Source: Flavobacteriaceae bacterium
Lineage (GTDB): Bacteria; Bacteroidota; Bacteroidia; Flavobacteriales; Flavobacteriaceae
Length of the DNA: 35,956 nt
Direction of reading: 5' to 3'
Assembly: GCA_027065775.1 (NCBI GenBank)
Contig: JAMONN010000155.1
Span: forward strand, 1 to 35,956
Shown: piece by piece, positions 26,417 to 34,624 of the stretch
Layout: each line of letters begins with the position of its first letter
How positions within the stretch are numbered: the stretch's first letter is position 1
Notes under the pieces: generated by a model
Told to the model about the DNA's origin: nothing
Databases searched by the model: none
Seen by the model: the letters and a program-made list of their open reading frames with translations, nothing else
Program-made: the position numbers and the translations under genes

Positions 26417-26605
26417 TTATTTTCTGTTTTCAAATCTGTTTTTACGAAACCATCTTTTAAAGAAAAACATAAATATTGCAATTACACCAAAAAATAAATA
26501 TAAAGTTGTTTTTTTTGAATCTGTACTAAATTTCATAATACCGCTTACTATAAAAAAAAGTGCGATTAGTAAATAACCATATTCGAAGAATTTGTATAAT
26601 TTCAT
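26417..26605 (-). CDS. Small two-helix membrane protein
   Basis: The 62-residue product has two hydrophobic helices (YGYLLIALFFIVSGIMKF and TTLYLFFGVIAIFMFFF) and a basic C-terminus (RWFRKNRFENRK). It lies six bases before the CNNM gene and 18 bases after lptC, clearly in the same operon. No family is recognised. Confidence 0.75.
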   Translation of the reverse strand: MKLYKFFEYGYLLIALFFIVSGIMKFSTDSKKTTLYLFFGVIAIFMFFFKRWFRKNRFENRK

Positions 26606-26623
26606 TTTTTAAATTTTAATAGT

Positions 26624-27187
26624 TTAGTTTTTTACAGTTACTCTAGCGCTATTGTTCATCATGTTGGCATTAGATAAATCTGCTTTTGCATCAAAACCTG
26701 CCAAACCAATTAAGGTATCTGTTAAAGATGTTAAAACAGATTTTTTATTAGAGAAATAATAATTTTCTTTTTGATCCCAAAAAAGTTGTTCTGTTTTTAA
26801 TTTCAGATTTTTTTGATGGTTTGTAACAGTAACATTTCCTTTAATTTCAACAATACTTGTATTGGTATACGTAATCGCATAATTTGCAGTTACTGTTGTA
26901 GAATCTCTAGCATCAAAGGTAATGATTTTTATGCCTTCAGGAAACTCTTGATACGGATGTTTTTTTCTGTTAACAAAATCAAGTAATAATTTTGCTTGCA
27001 TTTTACTTTTAACAAAACCAGAATCGGTTTGTATTAAATCAATATCTTTCGCTATTGCTATTGGTAAATTTTTAGCAGTTATTAAATCATTTATTTCTTT
27101 GGTATCGTTACCACAGGAAAAAAGCATTGCTACCAGTATTATGGTAGCAATGCTTTTAATTATATGTAAAAACTTTATTTTATTCAT
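26624..27187 (-). CDS. lptC: LPS export protein LptC (lipoprotein)
   Basis: LptC passes lipopolysaccharide from the inner membrane ABC transporter toward the LptA bridge. The 187-residue product starts with a lipoprotein signal (IATIILVAMLFSCGN). The middle is beta-jellyroll-like, with SGFVKSKMQAKLLLDF, GIKIITFDARDSTTVTANYA, NHQKNLKLKTEQLFWDQKENYY and TLIGLAGFDAKADLSNA. This matches the Bacteroidota LptC form that carries a lipid anchor in place of a transmembrane helix. Confidence 0.9.
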   Translation of the reverse strand: MNKIKFLHIIKSIATIILVAMLFSCGNDTKEINDLITAKNLPIAIAKDIDLIQTDSGFVKSKMQAKLLLDFVNRKKHPYQEFPEGIKIITFDARDSTTVTANYAITYTNTSIVEIKGNVTVTNHQKNLKLKTEQLFWDQKENYYFSNKKSVLTSLTDTLIGLAGFDAKADLSNANMMNNSARVTVKN

Positions 27188-27226
27188 AGTATTGTATAAA
27201 GTCTACTTCTTATTGCATAGAGCAAT

Positions 27227-28609
27227 TTATGGTATTCTTACAGTTTCACCAATCCAACAACCAACTCTGTGTGATGCTCCAGAAGTTTTTCCTAAATTAA
27301 AAATTAATGTTTTATCTGGAAAATTTCCTCTGTAGTTTTTTAAATATCTATTACCTTGAGATTTTAAACTTGGGTTAACTCTAATTGCTTGGTGTATTTT
27401 ATTTGCAGCGGCAACATAAGCCATTCTTTTTTCAAATTCTTTAGAACCACAACTATTAGCACTTTTAGCATACATTCTAGCAATTAAAATATAAGCTTTA
27501 CCATAATTTGGTACGTGAGATACTGCTTCTCTTGCCTTAGTTCTAGCCTGAGAATATTTACCTGCATTAAATAAATCTTGTGCTTGACTATATACAAACC
27601 TTGCTTTATCATCAGGCGAACCCATTTCGTATATTTTTCCTGCTAAAGTATCTGCTTCACCAGCTCTACCTTGACTTCTATAGATACTTTCTAAGTACTT
27701 TAATACATCTATGTTAGTTGCATCTGCTGCTGCCCAATTTTCAATTAAACTAACAAAAAACGGATCATTTTTACAACCTTTTTTATTTAATCTGTTTGCA
27801 GTTCTTTTTAACCAAACTATATTAGATTTATTAGCATCGTACGTTTTTTTGTATAATGGTATTAGTCTATCACATGTAGCAATAGATTCCACCATACCAT
27901 CTAAGCCACCTTGAATTTTACCTAAACCACCAAGGTTTTTTTCAAAAAATTCATTGTCAACTCTCCATTGTTCTCTTTTAGATAATGATTCGCCAGCATC
28001 AATTTTTGTCTGTAAATCAGAATATTCGCTAGTCATTTTACCTATTTTTTTATCTACAGCTTCTAAAACTTCATCATAGGTATCAAATACTTTTTGTGTA
28101 TTGGTATCTTTATACTTATCTACAACTGTTTGGAAAAATTTGTAAATATTATTTACACTCATTCCTGCAGGATCTGATTCAAAAGCAAGATTTAGTTTTT
28201 CAAATACTTCTTCTTCCGTAGAACCATTTTTGATTAACACCTTTGCCCAATCACTATATACTTTTCCTAAATTTGTTGGAAAGTGCTCAATTCTTTTAGC
28301 GTAAATTTCGTTAATTAAATCTAAAGCGTTAGCATCACCATTTTTTAATTGATCTTTTGCTATTTTTAAACCATCAGAATATGTGTGCTTTGATGCTTTT
28401 GGACAATTTTCATAAACCCAAGACCAAGTTTCTAATGCACCTTTATAATTTTTTGCTTTTACATCTTCGTGAAATAAAGAGATGTTTGTTTTACATTTTT
28501 CTGGTTCAGAACCATATTTGTCCTGAGCAGAGATTGAAGTTACTCCTATAAAAAGGAACATCATTAAGGCAAAACCCTTTATTTTTGTAGTGTTAATTTT
28601 CGTTTTCAT
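27227..28609 (-). CDS. TPR protein, probably periplasmic
   Basis: Start ATG 28609 (MKTKINTTKIKGFALMMFLF) gives a signal peptide ending near SAQ; a longer frame to 28642 overlaps the upstream gene and is not needed. The 460-residue product has TPR-like repeats (SQAQDLFNAGKYSQARTKAREAV, NYGKAYILIARMYAKSANSCGSKEFEKRM) and a Lys/Glu-rich helical body. It ends with GETVRIP. It may be an assembly factor for the neighbouring outer-membrane and LPS genes; no direct evidence. Confidence 0.8.
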   Translation of the reverse strand: MKTKINTTKIKGFALMMFLFIGVTSISAQDKYGSEPEKCKTNISLFHEDVKAKNYKGALETWSWVYENCPKASKHTYSDGLKIAKDQLKNGDANALDLINEIYAKRIEHFPTNLGKVYSDWAKVLIKNGSTEEEVFEKLNLAFESDPAGMSVNNIYKFFQTVVDKYKDTNTQKVFDTYDEVLEAVDKKIGKMTSEYSDLQTKIDAGESLSKREQWRVDNEFFEKNLGGLGKIQGGLDGMVESIATCDRLIPLYKKTYDANKSNIVWLKRTANRLNKKGCKNDPFFVSLIENWAAADATNIDVLKYLESIYRSQGRAGEADTLAGKIYEMGSPDDKARFVYSQAQDLFNAGKYSQARTKAREAVSHVPNYGKAYILIARMYAKSANSCGSKEFEKRMAYVAAANKIHQAIRVNPSLKSQGNRYLKNYRGNFPDKTLIFNLGKTSGASHRVGCWIGETVRIP

Positions 28610-28614
28610 ATTGT

Positions 28615-29865
28615 TTAGTTTAATTTTCGTTTTCTGAACCATTTATCGGTAAAAGATAAAGAGAGGCGAAAGTTAAAATAATTTTCTTTAACTAAACCGT
28701 TTCCTGTTTCTCCTTTTTTACCAATATCAAAACCTAAATTTATATCGGATAATTTTCTCTTACTTGGTAGCGTTAATCCAAAAGACATGCCAAAGTCTTT
28801 AATTTCTGTATCATTTATTTTATAACCTAACTCTTTAGAGTAGAAACCAGCACGATAAGTAATACGTTGCCAATAGTTTGTGAGTGATTCTGCTTTAGGT
28901 GTATAGAAACCACCTACAGAGATTTTACTGGTTTTTATAAATTCAATATTTGCACTTTGCAATTGATTATTTTTAAATATTACAGGATCTTGAAAACTAT
29001 ATTCTAAACCAGCGTACCATTTTTTATGAGCAATACCAATACTTAAATTAGTTTTTAATGGCGAATTTACTTCACTATTAAAAACTTCATCTTGAGAAGT
29101 AGCTTGAACTATAACTAAATTTGGGTCGCTAACATTTAATAGAGATACAAGTCGTTTGGTTCCGCTACTCTTTAAATTATTTTCTAAATTTACAGTAATA
29201 CCAGATTTTAAATCTAGTTTGTCATTAATTTTAGCAGTATTTTGAATACCAAATTTTAATGAAAAACCTGTAATATCCGAATTCGTCTCATATAATGAAG
29301 CAAGAATTACATCTTCACGTCTATTTAAAATTCTTTTTTCGATATTACCAAAAGTAAAAGTACCTTCAAGACCAATGTTTGTTTTGTAAGGTAATTTGTG
29401 TCCATAACCTAAAAACACTTTATTTGTTCCGCCTTCACCAAAAAACAGATTTGTTTCTGTGTCACTAACGTTATCTAAAATAGAATAACCTACATTAGAA
29501 TTAGGTTGTATGCCAAAAACCACACCTGCTTTATCGCCTATAGGAAAGCCAAGTGCTAAATAAGATAAATTAAATCTTGAAGCACTTTGTTTTTCAGCGC
29601 CATCATTTACCGTTAAATATTTATTGTTTCCTGCAACAGTATAAGTTGTTAATCTTAACGAAGCGTATGATGCTGGATTAGTCAAATGTATCTTGTAAAG
29701 ACTATTCTGTGCGCCACCAATGCCACCCATATTTAATTCGGATACTGACTTTGCTTCATTAATCTCTCCAATACCAAAAAATGAATATGGTGATATGTTG
29801 TTCTTTTGAGCAATGCTATTTATAGTAACAAAAAGTACTATTATACAAGCTATTTTTTTTATCAT
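28615..29865 (-). CDS. Outer-membrane beta-barrel protein
   Basis: The 416-residue product starts MIKKIACIIVLFVTINSIAQK (signal peptide) and then NISPYSFFGIGEINEAKSVSELNMGGIGGAQNS, a pattern common to Bacteroidota outer-membrane proteins of the FadL/OmpP1-like group. The remainder is rich in aromatic and alternating beta-strand residues and ends SLSFTDKWFRKRKLN. It overlaps coaX by four bases and leads the envelope part of the operon. Substrate unknown. Confidence 0.75.
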   Translation of the reverse strand: MIKKIACIIVLFVTINSIAQKNNISPYSFFGIGEINEAKSVSELNMGGIGGAQNSLYKIHLTNPASYASLRLTTYTVAGNNKYLTVNDGAEKQSASRFNLSYLALGFPIGDKAGVVFGIQPNSNVGYSILDNVSDTETNLFFGEGGTNKVFLGYGHKLPYKTNIGLEGTFTFGNIEKRILNRREDVILASLYETNSDITGFSLKFGIQNTAKINDKLDLKSGITVNLENNLKSSGTKRLVSLLNVSDPNLVIVQATSQDEVFNSEVNSPLKTNLSIGIAHKKWYAGLEYSFQDPVIFKNNQLQSANIEFIKTSKISVGGFYTPKAESLTNYWQRITYRAGFYSKELGYKINDTEIKDFGMSFGLTLPSKRKLSDINLGFDIGKKGETGNGLVKENYFNFRLSLSFTDKWFRKRKLN

Positions 29866-30587
29866 TTCTGTAAATTGTAATTTAAAATATAGTTTAATCC
29901 TTCTAATAAAAAATTAGAATTGGCAAATATGCTACTTTTTAACATTTCTACCAAGAAATTTGTATCTCCACCTGTTAAAACTATTGTTAAATCTTTATTT
30001 TTAGTTTTATATTGCTGTATAATTCCTTCTATTTCTAATAGAATACCATTAATTACACCTTTATGTATGGCATTTTTAGTAGTATTTCCGTTTAACGGAA
30101 TTGTTTGTGCTTTTAATAAAGGTAAATTTGCTGTAAATTGATTTAGTGCTTTGTATCTCATTTCAATTCCTGGTGCAATAGCGCCACCAAAATATTCGTT
30201 TTGAGAATTCACAAAATCATAGGTAATACAAGTTCCAGCATCAATAACCAATGTGTTTTGATGGTTTTTTAAATGAATTGCGCCAGAAATTAATGCAATA
30301 CGATCGACACCTAAAGTTGTAGGTGTTTGATATAAATTATGAAACGGAATTTTAGTTTCACAACTTAAATCAATATAAAAGCATTTTTTAGTTAAAAAAT
30401 TCAACGTTTTTGAAGGCGTTTTAGTCACTGAAGAAATTATAGTGTTATTAATTTTATAATTTTCAAAAAATTGTTTGACTTTTTTATACAACTTATCCGT
30501 TTTAATAATTTTGAGTTTTATAAGGGTATCTTTCTCAAAAACAGCAAGTTTTGCTCTAGTATTTCCTATATCAATTACTAAATTCAT
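29862..30587 (-). CDS. coaX: Type III pantothenate kinase
   Basis: CoaX phosphorylates pantothenate using ATP, the first committed step from the vitamin to coenzyme A. The 241-residue product has the ATP-binding start MNLVIDIGNTRAKLAVF, TTLGVDRIALISGA, and TLVIDAGTCITYDFV with the catalytic Asp in DAGT, plus FFGGAIAPGIEMRYKAL and LTGGDTNFL. It overlaps the outer-membrane gene by four bases (ATGA), so translation is coupled. It works on the product of PanC/PanD encoded elsewhere in the window. Confidence 0.96.
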   Translation of the reverse strand: MNLVIDIGNTRAKLAVFEKDTLIKLKIIKTDKLYKKVKQFFENYKINNTIISSVTKTPSKTLNFLTKKCFYIDLSCETKIPFHNLYQTPTTLGVDRIALISGAIHLKNHQNTLVIDAGTCITYDFVNSQNEYFGGAIAPGIEMRYKALNQFTANLPLLKAQTIPLNGNTTKNAIHKGVINGILLEIEGIIQQYKTKNKDLTIVLTGGDTNFLVEMLKSSIFANSNFLLEGLNYILNYNLQK

Positions 30588-30638
30588 GTTTAAATTTATG
30601 GGTTGCTAAAATACAAATAGAATTTTTACAAAAAAGGT

Positions 30639-30669
30639 TTGACAGTATTAATATTTAAATATATATTTG
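30639..30669 (+). promoter_or_regulatory. Promoter for tRNA-Phe
   Basis: TTGACA at 30639-30644 is separated by 20 bases (after TTG) from TATATTTG at 30662-30669, an excellent match to the Bacteroidota consensus, 15 bases upstream of the tRNA. Confidence 0.75.
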
Positions 30670-30684
30670 CCGACCGATAATAAT

Positions 30685-30757
30685 GGTGCCTTAGCTCAGT
30701 TGGTAGAGCAATGGACTGAAAATCCATGTGTCCCTGGTTCGATTCCTGGAGGCACCA
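30685..30757 (+). tRNA. tRNA-Phe (GAA)
   Basis: The sequence folds as a complete cloverleaf. The seven-base acceptor stem GGTGCCT pairs with AGGCACC. The D arm has AGCTCAGTTGGTAGAGCA. The anticodon stem ATGGA/TCCAT surrounds CTGAAAA with GAA at 30718-30720, and the T arm has GGTTCGATTCC. The discriminator is A and CCA is not encoded. A recombinase gene lies 328 bases downstream, so this tRNA is a likely integration site. Confidence 0.97.
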
Positions 30758-30761
30758 CAAC

Positions 30762-30793
30762 AAAATCCTAACTTAATTAGTTGGGATTTTTTT
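30762..30793 (+). terminator. Terminator after tRNA-Phe
   Basis: AAAATCCTAACT (30762-30773) pairs with AGTTGGGATTTT (30779-30790) with one G-T wobble, followed by further T. Confidence 0.7.
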
Positions 30794-31085
30794 GTTTTAG
30801 GAACTTTTGTAACAAGTAATTTGTACTGAATATGCTACAACATAAAAAAATCGTCTAATTATCATATTGATTATTAGACGATTACGCTATTTAATTAGCG
30901 GTCTGGACGGGACTAAATTAATATACTGGACTTTTTTATAATTTGTTTTGTTGTATGGTGTATTGCAACTTAAAGAAGGTCTTGTAATAAAGTATGATAA
31001 AATGAAATACATTATAATAAAATATTTATCCCCTAAATCCGTCCCCTTCATTTTATATTTGCTATTTTTGTTATATAACAATTAA
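30794..31085. other. Recombinase upstream region with paired hairpins
   Basis: No gene is seen. A hairpin with arms AATCGTCTAAT and ATTAGACGATT (30849-30883) is followed two bases later by CGCTA/TAGCG (30885-30900). On the minus strand the first ends in a T run. Two TAnnTTTG-like elements (31054-31061, 31063-31070) lie before the recombinase. These sites may serve recombinase binding or termination. A 64-residue minus-strand ORF here (30887-31081) looks spurious. Confidence 0.45.
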
Positions 31086-32432
31086 ATGATAATTATGGCA
31101 TCTATATCTTTCGTATTAAAAGAACCAAAAGGTAAATTAAAAACACCTATATATTTACTTTTTAGATTTAATAATGATAGGGTTAAAATATCAACTAAAG
31201 AACTTGTTCATCCAGAAGATTGGAAAAAACAAAAAATTTCAGCAGATGTATTTAATCATCAAGAAATGAATAACAAACTCAATTCTTTAAAGCAAAAATC
31301 ATTAGAAATATACAATTCATTTAAGAGTGAATACAACAGAGAACCTGTAAAACCTAAAAATATAAATGACACTAAAGGTTTGCCACATGAATTAAAAACT
31401 TTATTTGATAAAGAATTATTTTCTACAGAAACACTTATAAAGTCTAATCAACAAAAGACATTTTTCGAATTTTTTGAAAACCTTATAGAAGTAAGGAACG
31501 CAAATAAAAAAGTAAGTAAACAACGTATTGCAATATATAAGAACACATTGAAACTATTAAAAAATTATCAGTTTAAAACAAAAGATTTAGTCTCATTTGA
31601 AAGATTTAATGAAAGATTTTCTATAAATTTTATTGCTTTTCTAGAGGAAGAAAAAAACTATTCAGCAAATACAATTAAGAAAAATTTTAATGTTATTAGA
31701 GCGGTATTAAATAATGCTTTTGCAAAAAATTATAATATAAATAGAGAGTATAAATTAACTGATTTTATGCCAGAAAGTGAAGAGTCATTTGAGGTGTCTT
31801 TAAGTATTGATGAGGTAGAAAATCTTCATGAATTTGATTTTTCAAAAAATAAAAAACTAGAGCGTGTTAGGGATTTATTTGTAGTTGCATGTTATACTGG
31901 TTTAAGATTTGGAGATTTACAGAGATTAAAAAAAGAACATTTGCAAAGCAAATTTCTAAGTGTAGTACAAGAGAAAACAAAAAAGAAAAATCCTTTACCA
32001 GTTATAATTCCAATTTTAGAACCAGTTAAGGAGATATTCATTAAATATGATTACAATCTACCAAATGAAATATCTAACCAAAAAATGAATCTTTATTTAA
32101 AGAAAATGGCAGAAGAAAGTAAATTGTTTAATGATATAGTGACTTATCAAAAAGTTAAAGGCGGTAAAAAAACAACTATATCTCATCCAAGGTATAGCGA
32201 AATTAAAACACATACAGCCAGAAGAACATTTTGTACTATGAGTTATTTATTAGGTGTTCCAACTCAATCTATAATGAAAATTTCTGGACATCGTACAGAA
32301 AAATCCTTCTTACGCTATTTAAAGGTAAGTAATGATGAACATGCTGAAAGAACATTAAAAATTTGGGAGGAATACTACTTAAGTAACAAAAAGAAGACTG
32401 GAAAAACTATTAAAATGGTAAATACCGCATAA
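31086..32432 (+). CDS. Tyrosine-type site-specific recombinase (integrase)
   Basis: The 448-residue product has an N-terminal arm domain (FVLKEPKGKLKTPIYLLFRF, as in Bacteroidota phage_int_SAM_5-type integrases), a core SAM-like domain (residues about 120-225: FFEFFENLIEVRN, NYSANTIKKNF), and a catalytic domain. Catalytic residues are Arg in ACYTGLRFGDL (near 277), His-x-x-Arg in THTARRTF (near 375-378), His in ISGHRTEKSF and the Tyr nucleophile in LRYLK near 410. An alternative start is ATG 31095 (MASISFVLKE). It lies just downstream of tRNA-Phe and points away from it, typical of an integrated element. Confidence 0.95.
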   Translation: MIIMASISFVLKEPKGKLKTPIYLLFRFNNDRVKISTKELVHPEDWKKQKISADVFNHQEMNNKLNSLKQKSLEIYNSFKSEYNREPVKPKNINDTKGLPHELKTLFDKELFSTETLIKSNQQKTFFEFFENLIEVRNANKKVSKQRIAIYKNTLKLLKNYQFKTKDLVSFERFNERFSINFIAFLEEEKNYSANTIKKNFNVIRAVLNNAFAKNYNINREYKLTDFMPESEESFEVSLSIDEVENLHEFDFSKNKKLERVRDLFVVACYTGLRFGDLQRLKKEHLQSKFLSVVQEKTKKKNPLPVIIPILEPVKEIFIKYDYNLPNEISNQKMNLYLKKMAEESKLFNDIVTYQKVKGGKKTTISHPRYSEIKTHTARRTFCTMSYLLGVPTQSIMKISGHRTEKSFLRYLKVSNDEHAERTLKIWEEYYLSNKKKTGKTIKMVNTA

Positions 32433-32580
32433 TTTTTTTAATATTTTGATTAGCAATGAGATAAGGTTAATTAACATCTCGTTAAGGGTATATACAAGTG
32501 ATATTCAAATAGTTAAATTAAAAAATAATTTATAATAATGTATCTTATTTAGTAAAGTATTACTATTTTCGCACTACATT

Positions 32581-32877
32581 ATGAATAACCTACTCATCCA
32601 AGAGGTGTCAAAATTAGATTTTGAAATCCTCATCGAAAAGAAGTTGAGAAAGGTTCTATCTGAATACAATTTTACAGATAATAAACCTCAAGAAAGCAAT
32701 TATTATAGTCGTTTAGAAACGGCAAAAAAACTCAAAATTAGTCTTGTAACTTTAGCCAAACTAACCTCATCAGGAAGATTAACGGCTTATCGGTTAGGTA
32801 GTAAAAGAGTACTCTACAAGCAAGAAGATATAGAGAAGGCACTAATTCCAATTTCAACTTTTAATCCTGAAAAATGA
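32581..32877 (+). CDS. Excisionase-like helix-turn-helix protein
   Basis: The 98-residue product contains an HTH_17/excisionase-type domain: YYSRLETAKKLKISLVTLAKLTSSGRLTAYRLGSKRVLYKQEDIEKAL. Such proteins bind attachment sites and control excision, or act as regulators. It lies 148 bases after the recombinase. A poor promoter match, TATTTTCG (32564-32571), precedes it. Confidence 0.85.
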   Translation: MNNLLIQEVSKLDFEILIEKKLRKVLSEYNFTDNKPQESNYYSRLETAKKLKISLVTLAKLTSSGRLTAYRLGSKRVLYKQEDIEKALIPISTFNPEK

Positions 32878-32889
32878 AAAAGTTAGAAT

Positions 32890-32985
32890 ATGAATTATGC
32901 GTATTTTGAGAACTCTAAAATCAATGGAGTTTATGACAAAATAGATAAAAGTCATAAATTTCATTTTGATTCTAAAATTCTTTAG
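32890..32985 (+). CDS. Possible 31-residue micro-ORF
   Basis: ATG at 32890 opens a frame of 31 codons to TAG 32983-32985 (MNYAYFENSKINGVYDK...). It lies 12 bases after the HTH gene. No motif is recognised; it could be a remnant or chance. Confidence 0.2.
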   Translation: MNYAYFENSKINGVYDKIDKSHKFHFDSKIL

Positions 32986-33134
32986 AGAACTAACAAAGCA
33001 AATAATTTAACAATTAATTTTAACTTAAACACGAATCTAAAGAGTTCTGTATGTCTGATTAAGTAACTGTTCTTAATCGTTGCCATTTTCAAAGTAAATG
33101 TACGAATTTTTTTAGGTTTTTAAATTTTACAAAT
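32986..33134. other. Non-coding region with inverted repeats, possible operator
   Basis: GATTAAG (33056) and CTTAATC form a seven-base inverted repeat about an eight-base spacer. Copies of a GAACTCT/AGAGTTCT motif occur on both strands at about 32909, 32984 and 33043. A regulator-binding site is possible. No ORF is seen. Confidence 0.3.
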
Positions 33135-33501
33135 ATGAGCATATTAAAAAAAGATTTTACATTTGGTATAGTACCAACATATTTATTAATAGATAAAGAT
33201 ATATCACTAAAAGCAAAGGGCTTGTATGGTTATATGCACGATAAACCTAATGACTGGAACTTTACTATTGCAAGCATGGCAAAACAATTATTAGAAGGTA
33301 AAAATTCTATTAATACCGCACTAAAAGAATTGAGGAGTAATGGTTGGGTTTCATACCAGAGATTAAGTACTGGAGAAGGTCAATATACACTATGTCATGA
33401 CCCTAAATAAACCATATATGAAAAACCCATATGTGGAAAACCCATATGTGGATAATCAATACGTATTATACAGACAGATTTATAAACAGAATCTTTTATA
33501 A
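33135..33501 (+). pseudogene. Helix-turn-helix (HTH_36-like) replication-type protein, frameshifted
   Basis: The 91-residue first part has FGIVPTYLLIDKDISLKAKGLYGYMHDKPNDWNFTIASMAKQL and KELRSNGWVSYQR, a winged helix seen in replication-initiation and phage-type proteins. It stops at TAA 33408-33410. If one T (33408) is an insertion, the frame continues as KKPYMKN, NPYVEN, NPYVDN and QYVLYRQIYKQNLL to TAA 33499-33501, a tail of Pro-Tyr-Val repeats known to me from this protein type. The gene is therefore probably broken by a one-base insertion; alternatively the two products are made by frameshifting. Confidence 0.65.
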
Positions 33502-33510
33502 ACAAAATCT
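33407..33510 (+). repeat. Tandem repeats in the tail of the HTH_36-like gene
   Basis: AAAACCCATATGTGG is repeated exactly at 33422-33436 and 33437-33451, with a degenerate copy before. TTTATAAACAGAATCT (33479-33494) is followed by TTTATAAACAAAATCT (33495-33510). The first encodes NPYVE-type units; both may also be iterons. Confidence 0.7.
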
Positions 33511-33645
33511 TGAAAAACTACCCCTATAATCCCCTTAGGATTTTCATAGTAACAACTTAAAAAATTAAAGAAAAATCTAGAATACACAAATTGTTTTTAT
33601 ATAGAAATGGAAGGTGAACTAAAAATATTAATAAAACTTAAGTAA

Positions 33646-34012
33646 ATGAAAAACATAAACAAACAAAATTCAAAAGGAGGACGCAATAACAAATATACTA
33701 TTAGGTCAAGAGAAGGGTTATTAGAAGTATTTGAAGATAAATTTAAAAATTTGTCAAAGGATATTTCTTTTATTGATTACGACAAGAGGTTTACCACTCT
33801 AAAGCCATATGCAAAGTGTTTGTGTAGTGTTTATGACGAAATTGGTGAAAACAAGGGGGTTAATTTATAACGCTTTAAAAGATGAATTTAAGAGAAATAG
33901 GTTTAAGACATATTTCAATCAATTATCTCCAGAAAAAAAAGCAATTGAATTGAGACAATACTTACAAATGTTAAGTCCAGAGCAGATTGAAGATATATTT
34001 AAAAACATGTAA
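33646..34012 (+). pseudogene. Hypothetical island protein split by a frameshift
   Basis: A 74-residue frame (MKNINKQNSKGGRNNKYTI...SVYDEIGENKGVNL) ends at 33870. A second frame, with ATG 33809, continues ALKDEFKRNRFKTYF, FNQLSPEKKAIELRQYLQM and EQIEDIFKNM to 34012. Removing one G from the G run near 33854-33858 joins them into one protein of about 121 residues reading through ENKGLIYNALKDEF. The second part is rich in helix and charged residues. No family is recognised. An RNA/DNA-binding or replication accessory role is only a guess. 34013-34225 holds nothing recognisable. Confidence 0.55.
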
Positions 34013-34225
34013 CTAGTTAATACAAGTGTAAATTCTATTTTTTTCATCTCATCATTTTCCATAAAAAAACCTTTGAGAATAATTCATGTACATGGTTGTA
34101 AATCAGATATTTGGAATCCTTATACCTACATACAAGTACCCCTAGCATTAAAATATTAATACTCATAAGTCTTTGCATGTGGTAACAACTACTCCTCCGA
34201 GCGGTTTTTCAGAAAATTTAAAAAA

Positions 34226-34612
34226 CTAGTATTTTTGATTTACAAAATCAATAACGTTAAGTTTAATGAGATAATAACTCATTTGCCACATAGCATCATC
34301 TTCTTTTAGTTTATTATAAGAAACACTAATTCCTTTAACCCAAAGTTCAAACTCTTTAAAATCTACATCATTTTTATATTGTTCTTTGATGAGGTTGTAA
34401 GCATTATCTATCTTGGTAATATTTGCTTTAATAATGGGTAGTGCTTTACCTTTTTCAAGATTGTCATTTTTAACATCATCTAACGAACTTATTGCAGTTA
34501 GTAAATATGTTGTAACCTTGTAGAATTCACAATCTTTTTTAAGATTTTGAGAATTGACTTTTGTAATAAAACTTACTGACAATATCAGTATTAATAGAAT
34601 TGTTTTTTTCAT
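34226..34612 (-). CDS. Hypothetical exported protein
   Basis: The 128-residue product starts with a signal peptide (MKKTILLILILSVSFITKVNSQ) and then is mostly helical and Lys/Asp-rich (VTTYLLTAISSLDDVKNDNLEK, IDNAYNLIKEQYKNDVDF). No lipobox is present. It is 12 bases after the next upstream gene on the same strand, so the two are probably one operon. Family unknown. Confidence 0.6.
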   Translation of the reverse strand: MKKTILLILILSVSFITKVNSQNLKKDCEFYKVTTYLLTAISSLDDVKNDNLEKGKALPIIKANITKIDNAYNLIKEQYKNDVDFKEFELWVKGISVSYNKLKEDDAMWQMSYYLIKLNVIDFVNQKY

Positions 34613-34624
34613 TTTGTTTGAATT

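Noticed and set aside
31054-31070. Full promoter for the recombinase
   Set aside because: Two TAnnTTTG elements are present but no TTG lies at the expected upstream distance, so only the -7 matches are recorded.
30887-31081. 64-residue minus-strand ORF between tRNA-Phe and the recombinase
   Set aside because: It lies over the probable recombinase promoter and hairpins, has unusual composition and no recognisable domain.
33407-33510. CRISPR array
   Set aside because: Repeats are 15-16 bases in direct tandem with no spacers and lie in a coding tail.
34013-34225. Hidden gene between the split gene and the exported protein
   Set aside because: All frames are interrupted and no RNA structure or repeat was seen.
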